Part shown: positions 35,601 through 44,688 of the stretch, piece by piece
How the letters are laid out: each line of letters begins with the position of its first letter
How positions within the stretch are numbered: position 1 is the stretch's first letter
From: Betaproteobacteria bacterium Ga0077532
GTDB taxonomy: Bacteria; Pseudomonadota; Gammaproteobacteria; Burkholderiales; Ga0077523
NCBI GenBank assembly: GCA_001464895.1
Contig: LNEE01000051.1
Span: 1 to 64,000 of the forward strand
Reading direction: 5' to 3'
Length of the DNA stretch: 64,000 nt
Notes under the pieces: generated by a model
What the model was told of the DNA's origin: nothing
Database searches by the model: none
What the model saw: the letters and a program-made list of their open reading frames with translations, nothing else
Translations under genes and position numbers: made by a program

Positions 35601-38600
35601 GACACCGGCAGCAGCTACACCTTCGACATGATCGACGGCGCGGGCGGGCGCTTCGCCATCGGCACCGACGGGACGATCACCGTGGCCGATGGGAGCCTGC
35701 TGGACCACGAGACTTCTGCCAGCCACGCGATAACGGTGCGCGGCACTGACGCGGGTGGGCTCTGGCGCGAGGAAAGCATCACTATCACGATCACGGACAT
35801 CAGTGACGCACCGGCGGGCACTGACGCCACGCTCACCGTGACCGAAGACACGACACGCACCTTCGGCGTCGCCGACTTCGGGTTCACCGATGCCGACGGC
35901 GACAACCTGCTGCGCGTCTGGATCGACACGCTGCCCGCCAGCGGCAGCCTGCTGTTGAGCGGCGCCGCATTCTCGGCTGGCGATTGGATCTCGGCCAGCG
36001 ACATCGCCGCCGGTCTGTTGAGTTACGCGCCGGCAGCCGACGCCGCCGGGGCGGGCGTCGCCTCGTTCACGTTCCGCGTGCAGGACGACGGTGGCACGGC
36101 CGGGGGTGGCAGCGACACGGACGCGTCCGCCAACACGATCACACTGGACGTGACCGCCGTCAACGACATCCCCGTCATCGCTGCGCTCGCCGCTGACAGT
36201 CTCAACTACACCGAGGGGGACGGGGCGGTGGTCATCGAGCAGGGCGCCAACGCCACAATGACGGACATCGACTCCACGAACTTCGATGGCGGTACGTTGA
36301 CGGTCTCGTTCACCGCCGGGTCGGACTCCGCGGAAGACATGCTCGGCATCCGCCACCAGGGGTCGGCCGGTGGACAGATCGGCGTTTCCGGTTCGACAGT
36401 GACTCTCGGCGGCGTGTCCATCGGCACGTATGCGGGGGGCAGCGCCGGCTCGCCGCTCGTCGTCACGCTGAACGCCAACGCGAATGCCACGGCGGTGGAT
36501 GCACTGGTCCGGAACGTCACCTACCGGAACACCGACACGACTTCCCCGACAACCGGCACGCGCACCGTGCGCTTCGTTCTGACCGACGGTGACGGTGGCA
36601 CGAGCGCCCCCAACGACACCACCGTGACCGTGAGTGCGGTCAACGATGCGCCCACCTTCACCCGTGGCGACGGCAAGCTGATGACCGCGTTCGCCACGTC
36701 GGCCGACGCGAAGAGTGTGGTGGTGCAACCCGACGGAAAGATCGTCGTGGTCGGCTTCGCGGGCAGCGCGATCGTCATGGCGCGCTACGAAGCCAACGGT
36801 GTGCTCGACAGCGGGTTCGGCACAGCTGGACTGGTCAGCACCATCGTCGGGTCGAGCAGCGAGGGATGGTCCGCGGCGCTGCAGGCCGACGGGAAGATCC
36901 TCGTCGCGGGCACGTCGTTCAACGGAATCAATGTGGACTTCGCGCTCGTCCGATACAACACGGACGGCTCCCTCGACACCTCGTTCGACACCGATGGCAT
37001 GGTCACGACCGGCATCGGGGCGGGGAACGACCGCGCCGTCGGCGTCGCCGTGCAGGCCGATGGCCGGATCGTCGTCGGTGGCTACAGCCACAACGGCAGC
37101 AATCAGGACTTCGCCGTGGTCCGGTACAACACCAACGGCTCCCTCGACACGACGTTCGACTCCGACGGCAAGGTGACCACCGCCATCGGCACCGGCGACG
37201 ACTACGCCAACGCGATCCTGCTCCAGTCGGACGGACGGATCGTGCTGGGCGGCTACAGCTGGAACGGCACCGACAACGACTTCGCGCTCGTGCGCTACAA
37301 CACGGACGGCACGCTCGACACGACGTTCGACACAGACGGCAGGGTGACCACCGCGATCGGCAGTGGGAACGACCAGATCGAGAGCCTCGCGGTCCAGGCA
37401 GACGGCCGCATCGTCGCCGGCGGGACGACCACAGGCGCCAGCGACGATATGGCGCTGGCGCGCTACAACACCGACGGCTCGCTCGACACGACCTTCGACG
37501 GCGACGGCAAGGTCGTCACCGTCTTCAGTGCCGGCAACGACTACGGTTCGAGCGTGGCGATCCAGTCGGACGGGAAGATCGTGCTCGCCGGCCGCTCGCT
37601 GGGCTCCGGCAACGCGGATTTCGCCGCTGCGCGTTACGACACGAACGGTGTACTCGACACCTCGTTCGACACCGACGGCCGGGTGACCACAGATTTCTCT
37701 GGCTCGGGCGACCTCGGGCGTACGCTCGCAATCCAGTCCGACGGAAAGCTGGTCGTGGCAGGGATGACGTGGAACGGCGCTGGATTCAGCGCCGGTGTGA
37801 TCCGGTACAACACGGGTGGCACGCTCGACGCCGGGTTCGATTCCGCCTTCTCGAACACGCTCGACGGCACACCTTCGTTCACCGAAGGCGGCAGCGCGGT
37901 TGTGCTCGACGGCAATGTCGGAATCTTCGACGCGGAGCTTTCCGCCCTGGAGAACTTCAACGGCGCCACGCTCACGTTGTCGCGCACCACGGTCGCGAAC
38001 TCGGACGATGTTTTCTCGGCCACGGGCACGCTCTCGGCGCTCACCCAGGGCGGCAATCTCGTGGTCGGGGGCGTCACCATCGGCACGGTGACGACCAACA
38101 GCGCCGGGACGCTGCTGCTCACGTTCGACGGCAGCGCCACCAACGCGCGCGTGAACTCGGCGATGCAGCAGATCGCGTATCGCAACACCAGTGATGCGCC
38201 GCCCGCGTCTGTGCAGATCGACTGGACGTTCAGCGACGGCAACACGGGCGCTCAAGGCAGCGGCGGCGCGTTGACCGCGACCGGAAGCACGACCGTCACC
38301 ATCACGGCGGTCAACGACGCGCCGGTGCTGACATCGAGCACGGGGACGCTGTCGTATACCGAGAACAGCGGGCCCGTGTACATCGGCAGCACTGCGACGA
38401 TCACCGACGTCGACTCCTCGGATCTCGCCGGTGGACAGCTCGTCATCCAGATCACCGCGAACGGTGCCGCGGAGGACCGGCTGACCTTCGAGCACCAGGG
38501 CAACGGTGCCGGCCAGGTCGGCGTGTCCGGCGGCAACATCAGCTACGGTGGCGTGCTGGTCGGCACCTTCAACGGCCCGGTCACCGGTGGCACGGCAATG

Positions 38601-41600
38601 GTCGTCGATCTCAACGGCAGTGCCACGCCAGCCATCGCGCAGGCCGTGATGCGCCGGCTCTCGTACGAGAACACGTCGGAGCATCCGTCCACCGCGACGC
38701 GATCGCTGGCGGCATACATCACCGACGGAGACGGCGGGACCAGCGCCACTGTGACCGGCTTCATCGCACCGACCCGCGTGAACGACGCACCGGCCTTCTC
38801 CGCCCTGGACGGAACACCAACGTTCACGGAAGGCGGCGGCGCGGTCGTCCTGGACGCCGATGTGCAGGTCTCCGACGCCGAACTCACGGCAGCGGACAAC
38901 TTCAACGGCGCAACACTCGCGTTGGCGCGGACCAGTGCGGCGAGTTCGCAGGACGTGTTCTCAGCGACCGGCACACTGTCGGCTCTCACGCAGAGCGGCA
39001 GCATCGTCGTGGGCGGCACCACGGTCGGTACCGTCACGACCAACAGCGCAGGAACGCTCCTGCTCACCTTCAACGGCAACGCGACCAACGCCCGCGTGAA
39101 CGCCGTGATGCAGCAGATCGCCTATGCGAACACGAGCGACACGCCCCCCGCCAGCGTTCAGATCGACTGGACGTTCAGCGATGGGGCGCTCACGTCTGCT
39201 GGGAACACGACCGTGGCCATCACCGCGGTCGACGACGCGCCCACCGTTTCGCTCTCCGGAACTGCGCTCAGCCACACCGAGAACGGCACCGTCGGCATCG
39301 ACACGAGCCTCACCGTCACTGACGTGGACAGCGCGAACCTGACCGGCGCGACCGTCCGGATCTCGGCGAACCTCGCATCGGGCGAGGACCAGCTCAGCTT
39401 CACCGACATGCTGGGAATCACCGGGAGCTGGGATGCGAATTCCGGAACGCTCACGCTGACCGGCACCACCTCCGTGGCCAATTACCAGACGGCCCTGCGC
39501 ACCGTCACGTACTACAACAGCAGCGACGCCCCATCGACGTCGACCCGGACGCTGGAGGTGATCGCGTCGGACGCCTCCGGCAGCAGCGTGGCTGCGACCC
39601 GCAACATCGTGATGACCGCGGTGAACGACGCCCCGACATTCACCGCGCTCGACGGCACGCCGACATTCATCGAGGGCGGCGCCTGGGTGGTGCTGGATGC
39701 GAACGTCCAGATCCTCGACGCGGAGCTTTCCGCCGCCAACGCGTTCGACGGCGCCAGCCTCACGCTGGAACGCCACGCCGGCGCCAGCGCCGACGACCTG
39801 CTCGCCTTCGACGGCAGCACGGTGACGGTGGCGGGTCCGGCGGTCTTCGTGGGCGGGGTGCAGGTCGGCACCTACCTCTTCACTGGCGGATCGATGTCGA
39901 TCACGTTCGGCGCCGACGCGACGAACGCCCGCGTCGATGCACTGATGCGCAACATCGTGTACGGCAACGCGTCGGACACCCCCCCCGCGAGCGTTCGGAT
40001 CGACTGGCTCTTCGACGACGGCAACGCGGGCGCGCAAGGAACGGGCGGTGCACTGCAGGTCGCGGGCAGCACCACCGTCACGATCACCGCGACCAACGAC
40101 GCGCCGACCACGTCGCCCGTCACGCTCACCGCGATCGCCGAGGACAGCGGCGCTCGCCTGATCACGCAGGCGGAACTGCTCGCCAACGCTTCCGACGTGG
40201 ATGGTCCCGGCTCAACAGCCACCGGACTGACGATCGCCAGCGGAAGCGGTGGTCTCGTCGACAACAACGACGGCACGTGGACCTACACGCCTGCCGCGAA
40301 CGACGACACCTCGGTGAGTTTCTCCTACTCGGTCACGGATGGATTACTCACCGCGGCCGGGACTGCCGCCCTCGACATCACGCCCGTGAACGATGCGCCG
40401 ACTACATCGCTCGTCACGCTGGCATCGATCGCCGAAGACAGCGGCCCGAGGCTGATCACCCAAGCACAGTTGCTCGGCAACGCCGCTGACATCGACGGCC
40501 CTGCGCTGACCGCGACCGGGCTTACGATCAGTGCAGGCAGCGGAGCGCTCGTCGACAACAACGACGCCACATGGACCTACACGCCCGCTGCCGATGACGA
40601 CACCGCAGTGAGTTTCTCGTACACGGTGACCGACGGGGCGCTCACCGCCGCCGGCACAGCCGCCCTCGACATCACGCCCGTGAACGATGCACCGACGACT
40701 TCCCTCGTCACGCTTGCGGCGATCGCCGAAGACAGTGGTGCTCGCTTGATCACGCAGGCGGAGCTGCTCGGGAACGCTGCCGATGTGGATGGGCCGGGTC
40801 TCGCGGCCACGGCTCTGACGATCTCCAGCGGAAGCGGCGCCCTCCTCGACAACAATGACGGCACGTGGACCTACACGCCCGCTGCCGATGACGATACCTC
40901 CGTGCGTTTCGGCTACATGGTGACCGACGGCTCGCTCACCGCCGGAGGAACGGCCGCCCTCGACATCACGCCCGTGAACGATGCACCGACGACTTCCCTC
41001 GTCACGCTCACCGCGATCGCGGAGGACAGCGGACCGCGATTGATCACGCAGGCGGAGCTGCTAGGCGGCACAACAGATATCGACGGGCCGACGCTCGTCG
41101 CGAACGGACTGAGCATCGGCACCGGCATCGGCGGACTGGTCGACAACAACGACGGCACGTGGACCTTCACCCCCGCCGTCGACGATGAGTCGTCCGTGAC
41201 TTTCGCCTATACGGTGACCGATGGCATGTCCGCGACGGCCGCTCAGGCGACGCTGGACATCCTCCCCGTGAACGACCCGCCACCACCGATCGTGATCTCC
41301 TGGAGCCCGCCCCAGGAACCCCCACCGCCGACGCCGGTCTCGACGCCCGCCCCGACGGTCGACACGGCAGCGCAGGCCGGCACGGACGCTACGCCGTCCA
41401 CGGCAACTACCGATCGACCGATCGAGAGCCGGTCGGCGGCCAGACGTTCGAGCGGCGCCGCCGTCAGCACAGGCTTCGCCGCGCCGGGTACCAGCGCGTT
41501 CGTTCCGTACCTCGTACTGACTGGAGAGACTGTCGACGGCGGACCGCACCTGTCACCCGGGCACGTGTTCAGTGCGACCTCGGGTTCGCGGTACTCGACG

Positions 41601-42044
41601 ATCTCCGTGCCCGGTGCGATCGCCCGGACGGTGGACCAGACACGGGCATTGCTCTTCGACCTCGGCATTGATCCTGCCCCCGATGCGACGCGGTCGTTCG
41701 CGAGCGCGGCGGACATCGATCCCGTGCAGTTGCGCTCGTTCGACGACCCCGAATCTCCGAAGCAGGCACACATCCTCACGGCCGAGGGCGCAGTACGCAT
41801 GACGGGGGTCGCCATGTCGGCCGGCCTCGTCGTGTGGGCGCTGCGCGGCGGCGGATTGCTCGTGTCGCTGCTCGGGTCCCTGCCGGCGTGGCGCAACCTC
41901 GATCCGCTGCCGGTGCTCGCGCCCGAAGAGGACAAGCCCGAGTGGGATGTGCGCGATGACGAGGAAGCCGAGCAGGAGGCCCTGGCGTTCGCGCGCGTGC
42001 GGGCGCTGCGGTCCACTTCCGGCCCGGGGGAGTTTCTCCTTTGA
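32694..42044 (+). CDS. Giant repeat-rich surface protein (DUF4347, delta-60 and cadherin-like repeats)
   Basis: A 3116-residue protein. No classical signal peptide; the N-terminus has EELSPRILFSAD (19-30), an LEPR-XLL-like motif. In order: DUF4347 (about 93-256), a right-handed beta-helix (about 265-640), a LamG-like lectin fold (about 735-945), a cadherin domain (about 945-1040), cadherin-like/Big repeats, seven delta-60 repeats with (A/S)DGRIVxxG strands (about 1322-1720), more Ca-dependent-type repeats, four near-identical 98-residue repeats (2468-2859), a Pro/Thr linker, and a C-terminal domain with one hydrophobic helix (about 3038-3065) and an acidic tail. It is likely a surface adhesin exported by the neighbouring machinery. 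The start overlaps the SecA-like stop by 4 nt. Confidence 0.9.
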   Translation: MKGWWQRFTGRAREELLVEELSPRILFSADAAALLAPDTLLPVAEVRSLDAYAPSAETAQPLATSAPPSESSGSDAAMPAGSSATEVVANRVEFVFVDLRVTNADALVADITAQAGQGRDIAVVQLERSRDGIEQILQALQGRTDVDAIHLIGEGAAAELHLGATFLDHNSISELYADAWRQIGQSLSAGADLLIYGCNFGEGPAGETAMETLASLTGADVAASTDRTGHGTQNADWDLEAHVGTIESSVIVSAVAQSTWLGALATFTVTNTNDSGAGSLRQAIIDANASGGIDTISFNIAGTGVHTINLASALPVITDAVILDATTDDSFAVNSSRPAIVLDGNNAFAGDGLVLAAGSGNSTIRGFVIRDFTGSGIYVQSNDNTIAGNYIGSLTEAGLSAGAGEVNTLNGIWMEGTGNTIGGTSAADRNIFAGNNQSGIGGSGGGNHAILGNYIGVDATGTTALGNNDFGVYFFGATDIVIGGLTSGDRNVVSGNAESGIWLQNSTDISILGNYIGVGSDGTTAIGNGWDGITVWDGTGHVIGGNAIGAGNVIANNGDDGIEVVLTSAEVAILGNSIHSNASLGIDQGGNDSTATANDATESDGIQNHPVIASAATDTSAVTISGTLDSAANSYFRIEFFGNVSQNTSGHGEGQTYLGFANVATDGSGSATISTTLTANVAVGSFISATATRATDNTFTSFTETSEFGANQTAVLASVAPADLYVVPGLPESGLIGVYTFTASASLGRDDAGNDAPITLFGSPGQTTGPSGSGALDLAGGVSGQYGHIDGITTGGAMTLAAHVRFDSTGAWQRVFDFGQTDSTGITAIYVGRLGTSNDLTFTLERNLGGGVIQTDRATAAGVISNGTWMHFAATVDGNGAMSLYIDGALAASGTGVVPEIGVRTNNFIGTSNWSGDARFDGAIDNIVLARGAMSAAQISALQQQGNAFSLAENSATGTVLGTVVVADPDTGSSYTFDMIDGAGGRFAIGTDGTITVADGSLLDHETSASHAITVRGTDAGGLWREESITITITDISDAPAGTDATLTVTEDTTRTFGVADFGFTDADGDNLLRVWIDTLPASGSLLLSGAAFSAGDWISASDIAAGLLSYAPAADAAGAGVASFTFRVQDDGGTAGGGSDTDASANTITLDVTAVNDIPVIAALAADSLNYTEGDGAVVIEQGANATMTDIDSTNFDGGTLTVSFTAGSDSAEDMLGIRHQGSAGGQIGVSGSTVTLGGVSIGTYAGGSAGSPLVVTLNANANATAVDALVRNVTYRNTDTTSPTTGTRTVRFVLTDGDGGTSAPNDTTVTVSAVNDAPTFTRGDGKLMTAFATSADAKSVVVQPDGKIVVVGFAGSAIVMARYEANGVLDSGFGTAGLVSTIVGSSSEGWSAALQADGKILVAGTSFNGINVDFALVRYNTDGSLDTSFDTDGMVTTGIGAGNDRAVGVAVQADGRIVVGGYSHNGSNQDFAVVRYNTNGSLDTTFDSDGKVTTAIGTGDDYANAILLQSDGRIVLGGYSWNGTDNDFALVRYNTDGTLDTTFDTDGRVTTAIGSGNDQIESLAVQADGRIVAGGTTTGASDDMALARYNTDGSLDTTFDGDGKVVTVFSAGNDYGSSVAIQSDGKIVLAGRSLGSGNADFAAARYDTNGVLDTSFDTDGRVTTDFSGSGDLGRTLAIQSDGKLVVAGMTWNGAGFSAGVIRYNTGGTLDAGFDSAFSNTLDGTPSFTEGGSAVVLDGNVGIFDAELSALENFNGATLTLSRTTVANSDDVFSATGTLSALTQGGNLVVGGVTIGTVTTNSAGTLLLTFDGSATNARVNSAMQQIAYRNTSDAPPASVQIDWTFSDGNTGAQGSGGALTATGSTTVTITAVNDAPVLTSSTGTLSYTENSGPVYIGSTATITDVDSSDLAGGQLVIQITANGAAEDRLTFEHQGNGAGQVGVSGGNISYGGVLVGTFNGPVTGGTAMVVDLNGSATPAIAQAVMRRLSYENTSEHPSTATRSLAAYITDGDGGTSATVTGFIAPTRVNDAPAFSALDGTPTFTEGGGAVVLDADVQVSDAELTAADNFNGATLALARTSAASSQDVFSATGTLSALTQSGSIVVGGTTVGTVTTNSAGTLLLTFNGNATNARVNAVMQQIAYANTSDTPPASVQIDWTFSDGALTSAGNTTVAITAVDDAPTVSLSGTALSHTENGTVGIDTSLTVTDVDSANLTGATVRISANLASGEDQLSFTDMLGITGSWDANSGTLTLTGTTSVANYQTALRTVTYYNSSDAPSTSTRTLEVIASDASGSSVAATRNIVMTAVNDAPTFTALDGTPTFIEGGAWVVLDANVQILDAELSAANAFDGASLTLERHAGASADDLLAFDGSTVTVAGPAVFVGGVQVGTYLFTGGSMSITFGADATNARVDALMRNIVYGNASDTPPASVRIDWLFDDGNAGAQGTGGALQVAGSTTVTITATNDAPTTSPVTLTAIAEDSGARLITQAELLANASDVDGPGSTATGLTIASGSGGLVDNNDGTWTYTPAANDDTSVSFSYSVTDGLLTAAGTAALDITPVNDAPTTSLVTLASIAEDSGPRLITQAQLLGNAADIDGPALTATGLTISAGSGALVDNNDATWTYTPAADDDTAVSFSYTVTDGALTAAGTAALDITPVNDAPTTSLVTLAAIAEDSGARLITQAELLGNAADVDGPGLAATALTISSGSGALLDNNDGTWTYTPAADDDTSVRFGYMVTDGSLTAGGTAALDITPVNDAPTTSLVTLTAIAEDSGPRLITQAELLGGTTDIDGPTLVANGLSIGTGIGGLVDNNDGTWTFTPAVDDESSVTFAYTVTDGMSATAAQATLDILPVNDPPPPIVISWSPPQEPPPPTPVSTPAPTVDTAAQAGTDATPSTATTDRPIESRSAARRSSGAAVSTGFAAPGTSAFVPYLVLTGETVDGGPHLSPGHVFSATSGSRYSTISVPGAIARTVDQTRALLFDLGIDPAPDATRSFASAADIDPVQLRSFDDPESPKQAHILTAEGAVRMTGVAMSAGLVVWALRGGGLLVSLLGSLPAWRNLDPLPVLAPEEDKPEWDVRDDEEAEQEALAFARVRALRSTSGPGEFLL
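40095..41270 (+). repeat. Four tandem 294-bp repeats inside the giant gene
   Basis: Copies begin at 40095, 40389, 40683 and 40977, each exactly 98 codons long and starting NDAPTTS. Each contains IAEDSG(A/P)RLITQA(E/Q)LL, a DNND(G/A)TWT(Y/F)TPA segment and a final ALDITPV or TLDILPV. The high nucleotide identity suggests recent duplication or gene conversion. They match the cadherin-like tandem repeats of bacterial adhesins. Confidence 0.95.
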
Positions 42045-43582
42045 TCCTGCAACTGGTCCGCCGCCTGCCGCGCGTCAGCGCGAGCCCGTCGATCCGGGTG
42101 TCGCTCGGCATGAGCTCGCTCGTGGTGGCCATGCTGCTGCTGCTCGATCTCGCGTTCGGCGTGCTCCCGGATCCGTCGGGCATCACCCGCCAGTGGCGGG
42201 AGCGCATCGCGGAGAACCTCGCGATCCAGACTGCCGTCTTCGTGAACACGGGCGATACGCAACCGCTCGACCGGGTGTTCCGGGACCAACTCGCGCGCGA
42301 GAAGAGCCTGTTGGCAGTCACGGTCGAGCGGCGGGACGGGCAGATCCTGGCACACGCCTCGAACCAGCCCCGGAAGCCGCCACTGAACCAGGATGCGACC
42401 GCCGACGACATCCGGGTGCCGTTGTCGTCTTCGGGTGAACCGTGGGGCACGCTGCACGTCCGATTCGAACGCCTGGGGCCGCACACACCGTGGCAATGGT
42501 TGCTCCACCCGCCCGTGCTGATCGTGACGGCGCTGGGCGCCGGCAGTTTCGTCGCGTTCGCGCTCTACATGCGCCGGATCCTGGCACACCTCGATCCTTC
42601 GACTGCCATCCCCGATCGCGTGCGAAGCGCCTTCGACGTCTTCTCGGGTGGCGTGATGATCCTCGACACGCAGAGTCGGGTGATGCTCGCCAACGCGGCG
42701 CTGCGGTCCTGGATGGGCGCGGCCGACGCGGAGCGGCTGCTGGGCCGCGCGGTCGAGACCGTGCCGTGGTTCCGGAAGGCGCTGCCCGCTGCCCGTGCCG
42801 AGCATCCCTGGGTACGGGCCATCGAGTCGGGAACGGTGCGCGAGAACGACCACCTCGAGTTCGACCGGGACACCGATGCGCCCGTGAAGGTGATCGCGAA
42901 CAGCGCGCCAATCCTCGACGGCGCGGGCAAGGTGCGGGGATGCCTCGTCACGCTGGACAACGTCACGCATCTCGACAGCCTGAACAATCAGCTTCTCGTG
43001 TCGATGACGGCGCTGATGCAGACCAAGGAAGAGGTCGAGCGCAAGAACGAGGAGCTGCTGCGTCTCGCGACGCGGGACCCCCTCACCGGTTGCCTCAACC
43101 GGCGGGCGCTGTTCGAGAAGCTCGACGCGCTGTTCATCGAGGCGCGCGATCGCGGCCTGCCGCTCTGCTGCATCATGACCGACATCGACCACTTCAAGTC
43201 CTTCAACGACCGCCATGGCCACGCCGTGGGCGACCAGGTGCTGCAGTCGACGTCGCAGCGTCTGGCCGGGGCCCTCCGCGACATGGACGTGCTGGCAAGG
43301 TATGGCGGGGAAGAGTTCTGCATCGTGCTGCCGGGCGTGACGCTGGAGCAGGCGCAAGCGGTCGCCGAGCGGCTGCGCAGCGACGTGGAAGCCCTGGCAG
43401 GCTCGTCGATCCGGTCGACGCGTGACCTGAAGGTGACGTCGAGCTTCGGACTCTCGATCTTCGAGCCCGGCATCACGGATCCGTCGGAACTGATCGATCG
43501 CGCCGACCAGGCGCTCTACGCCGCGAAGAAAGGTGGGCGGAACTGCGTGCGGGTCTACGACGGGACCGCCGAGGCGGCCTGA
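42041..43582 (+). CDS. Membrane diguanylate cyclase with PAS domain
   Basis: A 513-residue c-di-GMP synthase. Two transmembrane helices (about 23-41 and 154-172) bracket a periplasmic sensor region. A PAS-like domain (VFSGGVMILDTQSRVMLANAALRSW) and a short coiled coil follow. The GGDEF domain has an active-site motif GGEEF at 422-426, the inhibitory I-site RDMD at 413-416, and the conserved DIDHFKSFND. It should be active and product-inhibited. The TTG start at 42041 overlaps the giant gene stop (TTGA), with GGGGGAG about 10 nt upstream, so it is translated with the adhesin. Confidence 0.92.
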   Translation: MILQLVRRLPRVSASPSIRVSLGMSSLVVAMLLLLDLAFGVLPDPSGITRQWRERIAENLAIQTAVFVNTGDTQPLDRVFRDQLAREKSLLAVTVERRDGQILAHASNQPRKPPLNQDATADDIRVPLSSSGEPWGTLHVRFERLGPHTPWQWLLHPPVLIVTALGAGSFVAFALYMRRILAHLDPSTAIPDRVRSAFDVFSGGVMILDTQSRVMLANAALRSWMGAADAERLLGRAVETVPWFRKALPAARAEHPWVRAIESGTVRENDHLEFDRDTDAPVKVIANSAPILDGAGKVRGCLVTLDNVTHLDSLNNQLLVSMTALMQTKEEVERKNEELLRLATRDPLTGCLNRRALFEKLDALFIEARDRGLPLCCIMTDIDHFKSFNDRHGHAVGDQVLQSTSQRLAGALRDMDVLARYGGEEFCIVLPGVTLEQAQAVAERLRSDVEALAGSSIRSTRDLKVTSSFGLSIFEPGITDPSELIDRADQALYAAKKGGRNCVRVYDGTAEAA

Positions 43583-43609
43583 GGCCCCCGGATCCTCGCG
43601 GCCCGACGA

Positions 43610-44491
43610 CTACCGGAACAGCTGTTCCGTCGCGGAGAGGTTGGCCGCCACTTCGGCGCGCACGGCAGGCAGGCATTCCGGCGTGAGACCGCTGATGGCC
43701 CAGGCCGCCGGATCGATCTGGGCGACGCACGCCGCCGCGAGACGCTCGTCCGACCGCCCGTGGGCAAGCATGGCGCCGATGTGCAGGAGGGACGCCTCCA
43801 GGCCGTGGGCGCCGGCCGACTGCGGGGCGATCTGATGGCGGATGGCGATGCCGAAGCACGCTGGCAACCGCCACGCATCGGCGAGCGCACCGCCCACCTC
43901 GGCATGGTCGCATCCGACCGCTTCCCGCTCGACCGCCGCCAACGTCCACGGCTGGGCCGCCGAGCGTTCCATCGCCGCCGCCGCGGGCCCGGGCACCTTG
44001 TGGAAGAGAACCATGTGACCGATGTCGCTCAACAGGCCTTCGGTGAACACCCGCCCCACGTCGACGAGCGCGCCGGCGCGGGCAAGCGCTGCCGCGGCCA
44101 GCCCACGGTAGACGCTCCCGCGCCAGAACGCCGCGACGTCGACCTTCGCGGGATCGATGCGCTGGAATGTCGTCGCCACGGCCGTCGCGAGCACCAGGTC
44201 GTGCACCTGGAACATGCCGAGAAGCGACACCGCGCGGGACACAGACTCGATGCGGCCGCTGAACCCCCAGAAGGCGCTGTTCACCAGCTTCAGGATCCGC
44301 GCGGTCGTCGCAGGGTCCGCGGAGATCACGCGGGCGAGATCGCGTGCGGTGGTTTCCGGGTCCTCGACCACGTCCTTGACCTTCAGGAAGACGTCGGGGA
44401 GCGTCAGCAGATCGAGGCTGCCGCCGACGAGCGATTCGGCGCGGTAACGGATCGGGACAACGGGGGGTGCGGGACTGGGATTGGCGAGCAT
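43610..44491 (-). CDS. HDOD domain signalling protein
   Basis: A 293-residue protein whose bulk is an HDOD domain, a helical relative of HD phosphohydrolases that lacks the catalytic residues and often sits next to c-di-GMP or two-component genes. Typical pieces are LPDVFLKVKDVVEDPETTARDLARVISADPATTARILKLVNSAFWG and SVSRAVSLLGMFQVHDLVLATAVATTF. It is convergent with the diguanylate cyclase gene, 27 bp apart. The start at 44491 (MLANPS) is chosen because the sequence before it is not conserved-looking. A role in signalling downstream of c-di-GMP is plausible but unproved. Confidence 0.85.
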   Translation of the reverse strand: MLANPSPAPPVVPIRYRAESLVGGSLDLLTLPDVFLKVKDVVEDPETTARDLARVISADPATTARILKLVNSAFWGFSGRIESVSRAVSLLGMFQVHDLVLATAVATTFQRIDPAKVDVAAFWRGSVYRGLAAAALARAGALVDVGRVFTEGLLSDIGHMVLFHKVPGPAAAAMERSAAQPWTLAAVEREAVGCDHAEVGGALADAWRLPACFGIAIRHQIAPQSAGAHGLEASLLHIGAMLAHGRSDERLAAACVAQIDPAAWAISGLTPECLPAVRAEVAANLSATEQLFR

Positions 44492-44688
44492 GGAATCGGA
44501 TCTCTTCTCGTCGGGGCCTCCCGCCGGAATCGCTGCGGAGGCACGTGATTCAAGGTTGTCGGCACGAAGGCCCCGTCTCTGAAGCGCAGGCACTGCCGGC
44601 ACCGGTGAATTCGGGGGCGTTCGCTGCTAACCTTTCGGCTTTACGAACAACCGGGAATCCCGCCGTGGCCCAACCCAACGAAGACCGC

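Noticed and set aside
32694-42044. Long minus-strand and alternate-frame open frames inside the giant gene (for example a frame of 1707 codons at 33561-38684)
   Set aside because: They are shadows of the strong codon bias and lack domains; the plus frame carries clear domains and repeats throughout.
32694-42044. Type I secreted RTX adhesin
   Set aside because: No GGxGxDxxx nonapeptide series and no ABC exporter is next to it; the C-terminus has a hydrophobic helix rather than an RTX secretion signal.
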